Origin: Alphaproteobacteria bacterium
GTDB taxonomy: Bacteria; Pseudomonadota; Alphaproteobacteria; Puniceispirillales; Puniceispirillaceae
NCBI GenBank assembly: GCA_016780775.1
Contig: JADHLI010000003.1
Location: 62,001-126,000, forward strand
Direction of reading: 5' to 3'
Length of the DNA stretch: 64,000 nt
Part shown: positions 37,152 to 45,686 of the stretch, one piece after another
How the letters are laid out: each line of letters begins with the position of its first letter
Numbering within the stretch: position 1 is the stretch's first letter
Translations under genes and position numbers: made by a program
Notes under the pieces: model-generated
Database searches by the model: none
Seen by the model: the letters and a program-made list of their open reading frames with translations, nothing else
What the model was told of the DNA's origin: nothing

Positions 37152-37892
37152 CTAACGAATAGAGCGAATAACATTTGGCAGGCCGGTTAAATCTGGCAGT
37201 AAATGATCAATGCCTTCTAGGGCTTTTGGCGTATCTGGGTAAATCGAAGAAATGCCGATAAATGCGCCTGTTCCAGCCTGTTCTGCTGCATGTCTATCTG
37301 CAAAAGTATCGCCAACCATTGCCACTTCGCGTGGCTCGCATGACAGTGCATCACAGATGGCCAGCAACCCCTTTGGCTCTGGCTTTGAGCCAAAACCGCT
37401 ATCAAATCCTACCACCATCTCAAGGAAGTCTGTAACGCCGATATCAGCACAGCCTCGGGTCGCAGATTCTACGCTATCATTGGTCAGAACGGCCATTTTA
37501 TACCCGTCAGTATGAAGGTGCGAAAGCGGGGTGATAACATCGCCATTGGCCACTGAGCCAACTCCGGCTAATGTCTCATCGCGCGCATCCAAAAATACAT
37601 CGCGTAGTTTTTCTCTAATATTCTGGTCATGATGTAGCTGGTCAGCTAATTGCGGAACAGCTTCGGCAATGGCGCTAAACTGGGTAGCCATAGACCCTGC
37701 CGCAAAAAGTCCGTCAGCATCAATGCGGCGGGATTTTTCATCAATGCCGATAATGTCCTGAAATGTCTCTGCTGAATGCCTTCCGTCTGTCAGGCCAGCG
37801 ATAAAATGTGTCATGGCGATAGCGCTATTTAGCCATGTTGCCTCTAAATCCAGCAGAACGCCGTCCTTGTCAAAAATGACTGCCTTAATCAT
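37152..37892 (-). CDS. HAD-superfamily phosphatase (Gph-like)
   Basis: Haloacid-dehalogenase phosphatase of 246 residues. All four motifs are visible: the nucleophile motif FDKDGVLLD at the start, LTND near the middle, a lysine in FGSKPEPKGL, and GDTFADRHAA. The cap is of the helical C1 type. This pattern fits phosphoglycolate phosphatase-like enzymes, and a phosphoglycolate role would suit the glycolate oxidase genes in the same window, but broad substrate range is usual in the family. Its stop abuts that of fpr on the opposite strand. Confidence 0.85.
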   Translation of the reverse strand: MIKAVIFDKDGVLLDLEATWLNSAIAMTHFIAGLTDGRHSAETFQDIIGIDEKSRRIDADGLFAAGSMATQFSAIAEAVPQLADQLHHDQNIREKLRDVFLDARDETLAGVGSVANGDVITPLSHLHTDGYKMAVLTNDSVESATRGCADIGVTDFLEMVVGFDSGFGSKPEPKGLLAICDALSCEPREVAMVGDTFADRHAAEQAGTGAFIGISSIYPDTPKALEGIDHLLPDLTGLPNVIRSIR

Positions 37893-38069
37893 CTGCTAAA
37901 AACCTTCTTAAAATTGACTGCGCACGCATGTTGAAGATATGTATCTCAACATTAAAGTTATGCAATAGACAAATGCGCGATTTCTTATCATAAAGCAAGA
38001 CGTTGCCATTTAAATGCGCGCCTAAACGAAAATATGTCCCAGTGTTATCGGACCCTAGCTAAGGATAAA

Positions 38070-39014
38070 ATGATGAAAATTGCACTTCTTGATGATTGGC
38101 AGGAAAATGCCCATGAATTCGCTGATTGGGCGCGCGTGCGCGAAGGCCATCAGCTAGATATTTATCATGACACTATCGAGGGGGATCTGCTTATCCAGCG
38201 CTTGCAAGATTATGATGTGCTATGTTTGATGCGGGAGCGCACGCTGTTCTCAGCCGAGGTAATAAACGCCCTGCCAAATCTGAAAGCGATTATAACCAGC
38301 GGTATGCGCAATGCTGCGATTGACTTGGACGCCTGCAAGGCACGCGAAATTATCGTTAGTGGAACTGCCTCGCCCGGCCATGCAACCGCTGAGCTTGCTA
38401 TGACGTTAATCGGGACAATGGCCCGCCAGATCATTCCATCTGCTAATTCAATGACACAAGGTGGCTGGCAAATAGGCACGGGCCGGGATTTGCGTGGGGC
38501 AACACTAGGGATCTTGGGTCTTGGCCGCTTAGGTGGACAGGTAGCAGCATTAGGCAAAGCTTTTGGCATGGAGGTGCAAGCTTGGTCACAAAACCTGACC
38601 CCTGAGCGCGCCGCCGAACAGGGGGTCACCTACAAAGATAAAGAAGCGTTTTTTGCCACTTCTGATTTTATCTCTATCCATCTGAAGCTTTCTTCACGCG
38701 TTACTGGCCTTGTAGGGGCAGAAGAGCTGGCATGGATGAAGCCTGATGCGTGTATCGTGAATACGTCACGCGCGCCCATTATTGATGAAACTGCGCTTAT
38801 TCAGGCGCTAAATACAGGCAAGCTAGGGGGGGCGGCCCTAGATGTATATCACCATGAGCCTCTCCCAAAAGACGATGCGCTCCGCACAACGCCAAACCTT
38901 ATTTTAACCCCGCATATTGGCTATGTAACGCAGGAGACAATGCGTGTCTTCTATGCTGAGACGCTGGAAAGCCTAGAGGCCTATTTAACTGGCGTGCCAA
39001 TCCGCTTGCTTTAG
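38070..39014 (+). CDS. D-2-hydroxyacid dehydrogenase family protein
   Basis: NAD(P)-dependent 2-hydroxyacid dehydrogenase of 314 residues that reduces 2-oxoacids such as glyoxylate, hydroxypyruvate or phosphonopyruvate-like compounds, or works in reverse. The nucleotide motif is TLGILGLGRLGGQVA, the catalytic arginine lies in IVNTSRAPIID, the glutamate in YHHEPLPKDD and the histidine in LTPHIGYVT. The start is set at 38070 (ATGATG), with AAGGA at 38061; the upstream ATG 38034 lacks a ribosome site. It overlaps the convergent DUF3179 gene by four bases at the stops. Confidence 0.88.
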   Translation: MMKIALLDDWQENAHEFADWARVREGHQLDIYHDTIEGDLLIQRLQDYDVLCLMRERTLFSAEVINALPNLKAIITSGMRNAAIDLDACKAREIIVSGTASPGHATAELAMTLIGTMARQIIPSANSMTQGGWQIGTGRDLRGATLGILGLGRLGGQVAALGKAFGMEVQAWSQNLTPERAAEQGVTYKDKEAFFATSDFISIHLKLSSRVTGLVGAEELAWMKPDACIVNTSRAPIIDETALIQALNTGKLGGAALDVYHHEPLPKDDALRTTPNLILTPHIGYVTQETMRVFYAETLESLEAYLTGVPIRLL

Positions 39015-40060
39015 CGGATAATGGCGGCATCGGGGTTAAAGGCATGCCAGACAAAGGCAAAGCTAATCTTATAGGGGATGAGCTCTTTGCTGCCTTTTTC
39101 GTCTATTTGACTTACCGTTACCACGCCTAAATCATGCCCATCGGCAATTTTGCGGCTATCAAGGGCGCTTGCTCTGCCTGGCGCCCATTCCAGCAATACA
39201 TCCCCCGATTTGATCTGTTTTTCTTTTTGCAAGCTATCTAATGCCCAAGCGCGGTCATCAGCAATAACCACATATTCTAGCGGTTTAATGCCCTGCGGCA
39301 CCTCCCCATCAAACAGGAACGGAAAATTACTGGTATCATAACCAATATAGGGGTTAGCTCCATAAGGGCGTAAAAAGCCCTTTGGCGTTGCCATGATAAG
39401 GCTATCGCCGCCCCGCATGCGCACATCGCCAACAGATTCAAGCCGCGCTGGTAAAGCTGTTAACACCTCGCCTGCAAGCATGCCAAAAAGACCAGTGCCA
39501 TCATATTGCTGAAACCAGCTTTCTGTCTGGCGGTCATACATAACAAGGTCAGAGCGACGTAAATTACCGGTTGTGCCAAATTCCAAAACCTTGTCATTCA
39601 ACCGCCTATCAAAGACAATAGAAGCATTGCATAACGGGCAATAGGTGACAGCTACCGGCACGCCGCCCACCTCATCATTGACAATTTCGTGCCAGATCAG
39701 AATTTGCAGCGGATAGGTGCGGGTATCGCCGTTAAAGCTAACAGTGATAACCGGTTCTTCATCTGCTAGTGCAGAGCTGCTTACAGGCTGAAATTCAGGC
39801 ATTTCAATAGAGCGAATGCCATCTTTTCCAGGCCCACCAGAGCGTACCTCCGCTATTGGGGCTGTACATTGGTTGAAATCTGTATGCGGCCAAGCCCTAG
39901 CAATCGATATGGGTACCTGCCCGCATGCCTCTGGTGAGAGAAGCGGAGCCATATTTGCAGCCTGAGCTGTTACCTGAGCTGTTACCTGAGCTGTTAAATG
40001 TGGAGATAAAACAAAAACCGTAAAGAAACTCAGCACCAAACCAGTCAAAAAATTGCGCAT
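39011..40060 (-). CDS. DUF3179 domain-containing exported protein
   Basis: 349-residue protein with an N-terminal signal peptide (FLTGLVLSFFTVFVLSPHLTA) and a DUF3179 domain. The recognisable core includes SFNGDTRTYPLQILIWHEIVND, the cysteine motif TYCPLCNASIVFDR, and SWFQQYDGTGLFG. The biochemical role of DUF3179 is not established; the paired cysteines suggest metal or redox chemistry. Just after the signal peptide the coding DNA carries three copies of a 12-base unit (39962-39997), translated as repeated TAQV. GAGGAT precedes the ATG. Its stop overlaps that of the convergent dehydrogenase. Confidence 0.85.
   Translation of the reverse strand: MRNFLTGLVLSFFTVFVLSPHLTAQVTAQVTAQAANMAPLLSPEACGQVPISIARAWPHTDFNQCTAPIAEVRSGGPGKDGIRSIEMPEFQPVSSSALADEEPVITVSFNGDTRTYPLQILIWHEIVNDEVGGVPVAVTYCPLCNASIVFDRRLNDKVLEFGTTGNLRRSDLVMYDRQTESWFQQYDGTGLFGMLAGEVLTALPARLESVGDVRMRGGDSLIMATPKGFLRPYGANPYIGYDTSNFPFLFDGEVPQGIKPLEYVVIADDRAWALDSLQKEKQIKSGDVLLEWAPGRASALDSRKIADGHDLGVVTVSQIDEKGSKELIPYKISFAFVWHAFNPDAAIIR
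39962..39997. repeat. Three tandem 12-base units inside the DUF3179 gene
   Basis: CTGAGCTGTTAC at 39962 and 39974, and CTGAGCTGTTAA at 39986. The array keeps the reading frame and lengthens the segment right after the signal peptide. Confidence 0.88.
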
Positions 40061-40257
40061 GACCGTTATCCTCTGGTTGTGATATCAGCACTTCAATGAA
40101 GTCCTGTTGTGATGTTAGTTAAAAACCAAATCAGGGCGAAATTATGGTCAACATCAGCTGCATCTAATATAATGGTGCGGAAAAGGCGCTTTTTCGTCTG
40201 GCAAAAGGATTTTCTATAGGCAGAGTGATAATTTGGTTTATATTTGATATTGTCCCG

Positions 40258-40297
40258 TTACCTATCTAATTTTTTTACCCATTACCTATCTAATTTT
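40258..40297. repeat. 24-base-period direct repeat upstream of cytochrome c gene
   Basis: TTACCTATCTAATTTT occurs at 40258-40273 and again at 40282-40297. The second copy ends 20 bases before the cytochrome c ATG. The rest of the 257-base spacer (40061-40317) shows nothing I can name. Confidence 0.8.
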
Positions 40298-40317
40298 ATA
40301 ACAGTGAGAGAGATTCT

Positions 40318-40695
40318 ATGTATTTTCTAAAAATTGCCTTGAGCGCGACCATTGCTCTATTTTTAGCCTCTAATGTAGTTCAGGCTGGTGACGTAAAAAA
40401 AGGCGAAAAAGTCTTTAAAAGATGCAAGGCATGTCATCTGGTTGATAAAGAAAAGCATAAGACAGGCCCACATCTGGTCAATTTGTTTGGCCGCGAAGCT
40501 GGCTCGCTAGAAGATTATAAAAAATATTCAAACGCTATCAAGGCTAGCGGCATTGTCTGGAACGAAGAAAGCCTTGATGGGTTTCTTACCAAGCCAAAAG
40601 CCTATCTGAAAGGCACAAAAATGGCCTATGCAGGTCTCAAAAAAGAGGCAGATAGAGCGAATGTTATCGCCTATCTTAAAACCTTCTCACAATAA
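40318..40695 (+). CDS. Class I c-type cytochrome, periplasmic
   Basis: Mono-haem electron carrier of 125 residues. A signal peptide spans residues 1-23 (FLKIALSATIALFLASNVVQA). Haem attaches at Cys36-Lys-Ala-Cys39-His40, and the distal ligand is probably Met102 in LKGTKMAYAGL. The GPHLVNLFGREAGS segment is typical of cytochrome c2/c-552 types. GAGAGAG precedes the ATG. It lies 90 bases before the FMN 2-hydroxyacid oxidase gene on the same strand, so it could accept electrons from that enzyme; that link is inference. Confidence 0.92.
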   Translation: MYFLKIALSATIALFLASNVVQAGDVKKGEKVFKRCKACHLVDKEKHKTGPHLVNLFGREAGSLEDYKKYSNAIKASGIVWNEESLDGFLTKPKAYLKGTKMAYAGLKKEADRANVIAYLKTFSQ

Positions 40696-40785
40696 GCTTC
40701 TTTAGGCTGGTTTTTTAACTAAAATCTAGGCAAGCTTTTGCATCAGACCTTTTTGTGCATGTTTTTTAAGGGGGGATAAAGTTCG

Positions 40786-41937
40786 ATGGATATGATGCAG
40801 AAATATCCGCGTATCAGCGATATGGTTGTGCCTGCTGAGAGGCGATTACCTAAATTTGTACATGCATATTTGGCGGCTGGTACTGGCATTGGTCAGGCAA
40901 TGTCTAGAAATGAGCAAGCCTTGTCTGAGGTCGAGTTGATGCCGCGTTTTTTTCGTGGGCGTGTTGCCCCAGATACCAGCCTTGAGCTATTTGGCCAACA
41001 CTATGCCGCGCCCTTTGGTATCGCACCGGTAGGCTTGCAATCGCTGATTTGGCCGAATGGTGAAGCTTTGCTGGCAAAGGCAGCCTCTGCGCATCAAATT
41101 CCTTATACCCTTAGCACAGTTGCTGGGGCTGATCTGGAAACGATTGGGCCTATCGCCGGTGATATGGGATGGTATCAGCTTTATGCGCCTAGTGATAAAG
41201 CGGTGATGCGCGACCTGCTCAAACGAGCAAAAGCTTCTGGCTTTAAAACCTTAGTGGTAACTGTGGATGTTCCCGGCCCAAGCCGGCGTGAGGAAATGCG
41301 CCTTGCTGGCGCGCCTATTGGCTCACGAAATCCGATGTCGTTAACCCCCCGCGTTTTCTGGCAATGTATGACCCATCCTAGCTGGTCGCTAGCGGCGCTT
41401 GCAAATGGTGGCAAGTTCAGCTTCAAAAATTTAGTGCGCTACAATAAAGAAGGGGACGGCGATGATATCACAACGTTTATTGGCCGCCAGCTAAACGGCT
41501 CACTCACCTGGGATTATCTGGCAGAGATAAGAGCCGAATGGGATGGCCCGTTGGTGGTCAAAGGGATTTTACATCTTGAAGATGCTCGCCAAGCCTTAAA
41601 GGCTGGGGCGGATGCGCTGGTTATCTCTAATCATGGGGGCAGGCAGCTAGATGCGGCGCCGCCTTCTATCACTATCCTGCCGCAGATCCGGCAAGCTTTA
41701 GGTGGGGACATAAAGCTGTTTTTTGATAGCGGGGTGCGCTCTGGGCTTGATATTGCGCGCGCGCTAGCTAGTGGTGCAGATTTTGTCCTGTTAGGACGTG
41801 CTTTTATGTTTGGTCTCGCTTGTCTTGGTGCGCAAGGCGGCCAGCATGTTGGTGACATCCTAAAAGATGAGCTGCAAAACACGATGGTTCAGCTAGGTGT
41901 CACCACGCTGGAAGAGCTTAAATCAACCCGCAAATAA
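40786..41937 (+). CDS. FMN-dependent alpha-hydroxyacid oxidase/dehydrogenase (LldD type)
   Basis: TIM-barrel flavoenzyme of 383 residues that oxidises an L-2-hydroxyacid such as lactate, glycolate or mandelate. The family hallmarks are PFGIAPVGLQSL, WYQLYAPSDKAVM, LVVTVDVPGPSRREEM, the active-site ISNHGGRQLD with its catalytic histidine and arginine, and the phosphate loop FDSGVRSGLDIARALASGADFVLLGR. Start ATG 40786 has a GGGGGATAAAG upstream. The preceding gene is a periplasmic cytochrome c, a plausible but unproved electron partner. Substrate not readable. Confidence 0.9.
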   Translation: MDMMQKYPRISDMVVPAERRLPKFVHAYLAAGTGIGQAMSRNEQALSEVELMPRFFRGRVAPDTSLELFGQHYAAPFGIAPVGLQSLIWPNGEALLAKAASAHQIPYTLSTVAGADLETIGPIAGDMGWYQLYAPSDKAVMRDLLKRAKASGFKTLVVTVDVPGPSRREEMRLAGAPIGSRNPMSLTPRVFWQCMTHPSWSLAALANGGKFSFKNLVRYNKEGDGDDITTFIGRQLNGSLTWDYLAEIRAEWDGPLVVKGILHLEDARQALKAGADALVISNHGGRQLDAAPPSITILPQIRQALGGDIKLFFDSGVRSGLDIARALASGADFVLLGRAFMFGLACLGAQGGQHVGDILKDELQNTMVQLGVTTLEELKSTRK

Positions 41938-41969
41938 GGTTTTTTTGCACCTTTCTTGCGTGGTCAATT

Positions 41970-42548
41970 TTAGCTGGGGTGGTTTGCGTTTATATCTTCG
42001 CTCAGTGCTTCTTCAGGGGCTAATCTGCCACGCAAGGTCAGCGGTAATTGTGCGAGCATAAAAACCCCTGTCAAAGGGGCGGCGAAAAACACCTTGAACC
42101 ACACCCAGCCATCATCATCTAAAAGACGCCACGCCCCTTCATTTGCGATCGCCAAAAAGGCAAAGAAAAGTCCCCAACGCAGTGATAATAGCCGCCAAGT
42201 GCTATGGGTAAGTTGGAATTGGGCGCCAAAAAAAATTTTCATCATGGCCTTTCCGCGTAGCCATCCTCCCAGTAAAATCAAACAAAACATGCCATTAAAC
42301 AGGCTTGGCTGAATTTTGATAAACAGACTATCCCCAAACAGTAATGCAGCAATCGTAAAGACAGCTGAAACTAAAACCGAGAACAATGCAAAAGCTGCCC
42401 ATCGGTGCTCGACTATGCGGTTATAAAGGATGATGACGGCGGCACAAACCACCGCCGCTATCGCACCAACAAAAATATCGGCTACCGAATTTCCAATAAA
42501 CAGGGCGGCTAGCGGGGCAATTTCTGCCGCCATCGAAATCAGTCTCAT
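41970..42548 (-). CDS. Septation protein A homologue (YciB/IspZ type)
   Basis: Inner membrane protein of 192 residues with about five hydrophobic segments. It matches the YciB family, which affects cell envelope and division in E. coli: PSLFNGMFCLILLGGWLRGKAMMKIFFG, then FQLTHSTWRLLSLRWGLFFAFLAIANEGAW, and a WFKVFFAAPLTGVFMLAQLP helix near the end. It follows the flavodoxin-like gene by 19 bases on the same strand. The exact biochemical role of the family is not established. Confidence 0.85.
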   Translation of the reverse strand: MRLISMAAEIAPLAALFIGNSVADIFVGAIAAVVCAAVIILYNRIVEHRWAAFALFSVLVSAVFTIAALLFGDSLFIKIQPSLFNGMFCLILLGGWLRGKAMMKIFFGAQFQLTHSTWRLLSLRWGLFFAFLAIANEGAWRLLDDDGWVWFKVFFAAPLTGVFMLAQLPLTLRGRLAPEEALSEDINANHPS

Positions 42549-42567
42549 ATCCGCAAGCCTCTAAGTT

Positions 42568-43026
42568 TCAAAAAATTCCAGCTTCTAGACCAGCGGCGAA
42601 ACCGCCCCCTAGCTCTGCGACCTGTTCTTCAAAATCGGTAATATAGTCCCCTTTTAGAATAAGGGGAGGGCGCACCATACGCCATCGCAGCGCATGTGCA
42701 AACCGGCCAAGTGTGTTTGCGGTTGCCGTTCCATCGAGGCCTGCGCGGATATAAAATGCAACCGGCAGACCATCTGTGTGATACAGCCAGTCATTATAAC
42801 ATCTGTCAAACATATCCTTGGTCAGGCCTGCCATATAGCCGATATTCTCAGTTGTGGCGATAACCAGCCCATCGCAGGTTAGCCCATCATCTGAGGTGAT
42901 TTCTAAGGGCGGTTTATGATAGATTTCAACTGTTTCGCTATATGCATGCATTTTGGCAAGGCAGTGCTGGCTAAGCTTTCTTGTATTATCAGAAGGGGTG
43001 TGTGAGGCAAAAAGTAACTTTTTCAT
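42568..43026 (-). CDS. Flavodoxin-like / FMN-binding family protein
   Basis: 152-residue protein with a flavodoxin-like fold. The N-terminal LLFASHTPSDNTRKLSQH fits the FMN phosphate-binding loop, and CDGLVIATTENIGYMAGLTKDMFDRC resembles the second flavin contact, as in NADPH-dependent FMN reductase and WrbA-like proteins. It forms an apparent two-gene unit with the yciB homologue and is divergent from the pterin dehydratase. It might exchange electrons with the ferredoxin/flavodoxin reductase at 36336. Specific function unknown. Confidence 0.75.
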   Translation of the reverse strand: MKKLLFASHTPSDNTRKLSQHCLAKMHAYSETVEIYHKPPLEITSDDGLTCDGLVIATTENIGYMAGLTKDMFDRCYNDWLYHTDGLPVAFYIRAGLDGTATANTLGRFAHALRWRMVRPPLILKGDYITDFEEQVAELGGGFAAGLEAGIF

Positions 43027-43255
43027 AACTGTACCTTGCGTAGTTTCCCCCGTTCCTTACTTCTATGCCTTTATAACCTATACGCCTTATACCTATACGC
43101 CTGATATATGTATCTTTACCCCGTTGGTCACCTGCATTGCAAGCCCTTGCTGAAAAGCGTAGCATAGAGCTTCTCAAATGTCTTGTTTTGATATCCGCAC
43201 GAACAAATGGCGGAAACCTGCAAGAAAAAACATCAGGTAGTGAGGTCCTTATACG

Positions 43256-43567
43256 ATGGCGCGATTAGATACAGCAGCGGTTAATACCCTTGTCGCAGAG
43301 CTAGCTAGCTGGAAGTTAGCAGAAGATGGTAAATCAATAGAGACTGCCTTAAAGTTCAGGAATTTTCCATCTGCTATGGGCTTTATGATGCAAATTGCTA
43401 TTGCGGCGGAAAAACAAAAGCATCACCCTGAATGGTCAAATGTGTATAATCAGGTGAAGATAGTGCTAACCACCCATGATGTTGGGGGCCTATCCGAAAA
43501 AGATGGGTTGCTAGCTAAAACCATTGACAAAATCGCCCAAGAGACAGGCGCAACCCTTCTTCCATGA
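43256..43567 (+). CDS. Pterin-4a-carbinolamine dehydratase
   Basis: Small enzyme of 103 residues (PhhB/DCoH family) that dehydrates 4a-hydroxytetrahydropterin so the cofactor can be recycled. The active-site histidine pair is in the hallmark [21 protein letters not shown]. Length is typical. GAGG lies about ten bases before the ATG. Its TGA overlaps the ATG of the next gene (ATGA), so the exporter gene is translationally coupled. No phenylalanine hydroxylase is in the window. Confidence 0.93.
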   Translation: MARLDTAAVNTLVAELASWKLAEDGKSIETALKFRNFPSAMGFMMQIAIAAEKQKHHPEWSNVYNQVKIVLTTHDVGGLSEKDGLLAKTIDKIAQETGATLLP

Positions 43568-44334
43568 ATGTGCTGAGTGATCCTGCTACCTTATGGATGA
43601 TAGCTGGCGTTTATGTACTAGCTGGCTTTATTAAAGGGATAATCGGTATTGGCCTGCCAACAACAGCTCTAGCTCTGCTTACCATCATTGTAACGCCGCT
43701 AGAAGCGATGGCGATTAATATTCTGCCAATGATGGTCACCAATCTTTATCAGTTTTATCGCGCTGATAGCTATCGCCAGCTGGTACGTGATTATTGGCGA
43801 TTTGCATCTGTGATGGTGGTTTTTTTGCTAATTGCCTCTTTCTATGCTGCCGGGTTAGGCAATGATATTATTCGCATGCTAATTGCTATTTCAGTGTTAA
43901 TCTTTGCATTGAATAATCTGTTTGGTATGCAGTGGCGACTGAACCCACAATATGATGGCAGATGGCAAGCTTTGATGGGCGGCTTATCGGGAATATTGGG
44001 TGGACTTACCTCTATTTGGGGCGTGCCGATGACCATTTATTTGGTGATGAAACAGCTTAAGCCCAAACAATTTGTTGATGCGACTGGCTTTTTGATACTT
44101 GTGGGCTGTTTTCCCCTCACCGCTGGTTATTTTCAGACTGGCATCTTAAAGCAAGAGGCGTTTTTGCCTGCATGTGCTGGGGTAGCGGGCGCGTTTGCTG
44201 GGTTTTATTTTGGGGCAAGCGCACGCCATAGGATAGCGCCAGCCTTGTTTCACAAGCTGGTGTTAGTGATGTTTCTTGTGATGGGTCTGAAGATGGGATA
44301 CGATACTCTCTTAGCGTATAATTTACTGTCCTGA
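43564..44334 (+). CDS. TauE/SafE family sulfite/anion exporter
   Basis: 256-residue membrane protein of the TSUP family with about eight hydrophobic segments. The paired repeats show [40 protein letters not shown] early on and [37 protein letters not shown] midway. Members export sulfite, sulfoacetate or other organosulfur-derived anions, so a link to sulfur metabolism such as the DMSP route is possible but unproved. It overlaps the pterin dehydratase gene by four bases. Its last codons and stop flow directly into the 15-base tandem array that starts at about 44315. Confidence 0.88.
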   Translation: MNVLSDPATLWMIAGVYVLAGFIKGIIGIGLPTTALALLTIIVTPLEAMAINILPMMVTNLYQFYRADSYRQLVRDYWRFASVMVVFLLIASFYAAGLGNDIIRMLIAISVLIFALNNLFGMQWRLNPQYDGRWQALMGGLSGILGGLTSIWGVPMTIYLVMKQLKPKQFVDATGFLILVGCFPLTAGYFQTGILKQEAFLPACAGVAGAFAGFYFGASARHRIAPALFHKLVLVMFLVMGLKMGYDTLLAYNLLS

Positions 44335-44464
44335 GATTTGTTGTCTTATAAATCACTGGCCTGAGATTTACTGTCCTGAGATTTACTGTCCTGAGATTTA
44401 CTGTCCTGAGATTTACTGTCCTGAGATTTACTGCCCTATAATTCATTGGCCTGAACCGCTCTTA
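44315..44464. repeat. Tandem array of a 15-base unit, about nine copies, between tauE-like and eamA genes
   Basis: Five near-identical units of CCTGAGATTTACTGT run from 44360 to 44434 (the last ends in C). They are flanked by decayed units at 44315, 44330, 44345, 44435 and 44450. The array begins inside the last codons of the exporter gene, includes its stop, and reaches the start of the next gene. The pairs 44330-44359 and 44420-44449 also resemble each other as 30-base units. There are no spacers between units, which rules out CRISPR. Confidence 0.92.
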
Positions 44465-44485
44465 TGTCTTTTTTTTGTCTGGATA

Positions 44486-45388
44486 TTGCTTCTGCTTCTC
44501 TCCTTTATCTGGGGGGCTTCTTTCTATTTCATCGAGGTAGGGTTGGCATTTTTAAGCCCAGCTTGGCTAGTGTGCTTACGCCTGAGCGTTGCTGCTATTG
44601 TCCTTTTTGGCTATCTTGTTTTGCGGGGTATATTTCTGCCGCGGACGCTTCAATTTTGGGGCGCATCGCTGGTGATGGGTGTTATCAATAATCTTGCGCC
44701 TTTTTTTCTGATAGCTTGGGGACAGCTTTTTGTAACTGGCGGAATGGCCTCTATCATTAATGCTAATACGGCCTTTTTTGGTGTGGTGGTGTCGGCTATA
44801 TTTCTCCGCCCTGAGCCGCTGAAGCTACACCGCGTTATTGGCGTCATTTTAGGTGTTTTGGGGGTGGCAGCCGCGATAGGTTTTGATGCACTGGAGGGGG
44901 CATCGCCATCTATTATCGGCTCGTTAGCGATATTGCTAGCAACCCTTTCTTATGCGCTAGCAGGGGTGTGGGGCAAGTTAAAGCTGGCAAGTTGGCCAGC
45001 GATAGAAGTAGCCTGCGGGATGTTGATCTGTTCTGCCATCTTATCTATTCCAGCTGGGTTTATTGTTTCTGGTGCGCCGTCCCTAACCTTGTTCCAGCCT
45101 GCCTATTTACCTCAATTATTAATGCTTGCTATCGGTATAGGGGTGCTGGGCACAGCCCTTGCTTACCCGTTATATTTTCAAATATTAACTTATGCAGGTG
45201 CATCTAACTTACTGCTGGTAACCATCATTGTACCTGTATTTGCGGTGGCACTGGATGCAGCTATTCTTGGCCAATGGGTAGGGATAAACCAGCTAGCAGG
45301 ATTTGTACTGGTGGTTGTGGGTCTTGCGATTATGGATGGGCGGCTATGGCCTGTGATTATGAACTGGACTAAAGGCCAAAATAGCTAA
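44486..45388 (+). CDS. EamA/DMT family transporter (4), start disrupted by a T-run
   Basis: Ten-helix transporter of about 300 residues with two EamA repeats (NANTAFFGVVVSAIFLRPEPLKLHR; LLVTIIVPVFAVALDAAILGQWVG). In this frame the only start codon is TTG 44486, and it falls inside the first helix: the upstream codons also encode hydrophobic residues (LLCLFFVWIL). ATG 44464 is one base out of frame. Removing one T from the eight-T run at 44469-44476 would give MSFFVWILLLLLSFIWG, a normal EamA start. So this is a frameshifted gene, a sequence error, a slippage switch or a TTG start. It converges on azlD, overlapping by 20 bases. Confidence 0.78.
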   Translation: MLLLLSFIWGASFYFIEVGLAFLSPAWLVCLRLSVAAIVLFGYLVLRGIFLPRTLQFWGASLVMGVINNLAPFFLIAWGQLFVTGGMASIINANTAFFGVVVSAIFLRPEPLKLHRVIGVILGVLGVAAAIGFDALEGASPSIIGSLAILLATLSYALAGVWGKLKLASWPAIEVACGMLICSAILSIPAGFIVSGAPSLTLFQPAYLPQLLMLAIGIGVLGTALAYPLYFQILTYAGASNLLLVTIIVPVFAVALDAAILGQWVGINQLAGFVLVVVGLAIMDGRLWPVIMNWTKGQNS

Positions 45389-45686
45389 ATCCCCACAGAC
45401 AGATAAACCCGCCAATAAGCGTAATGATAACTGATCTGGTTAACAGGGCAACTAGGATGGCAAGAATGGCGGCTGGCAGTCGAACATTATCAGTCAGCGT
45501 AATTCCACTATCTGGCATGATAAAGACAGAATGCACAATAATCGGCGTTAATACCGCTATCGGAACAAAATACATTGCGCGTTCAAACCATCCGGGCATT
45601 TGGGCTGGTAGCCAGCCTGTTAGGGGCAGAAAGCGGGTGAGATAAGTGAACAAACCGCATAGGCATATCAGAAAAAATAAGCTCAT
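45369..45686 (-). CDS. azlD: AzlD-family branched-chain amino acid export subunit
   Basis: 105-residue membrane protein with four hydrophobic segments. The family pattern is visible in GLFTYLTRFLPL near the start, FERAMYFVPIAVLTPIIVHSVF, and LPAAILAILVALLTRSVIITLIGG. AzlD works with AzlC to expel branched-chain amino acids. Its ATG overlaps the azlC stop as ATGA, so the two are translationally coupled. Its 3' end overlaps the convergent EamA gene by 20 bases. Confidence 0.9.
   Translation of the reverse strand: MSLFFLICLCGLFTYLTRFLPLTGWLPAQMPGWFERAMYFVPIAVLTPIIVHSVFIMPDSGITLTDNVRLPAAILAILVALLTRSVIITLIGGFICLWGFSYFGL

Noticed and set aside
44117-44446. Minus-strand ORF with repeated RTVNL units
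   Set aside because: It is only the complement of the 15-base tandem array and the end of the TauE/SafE gene; no ribosome site or family support.
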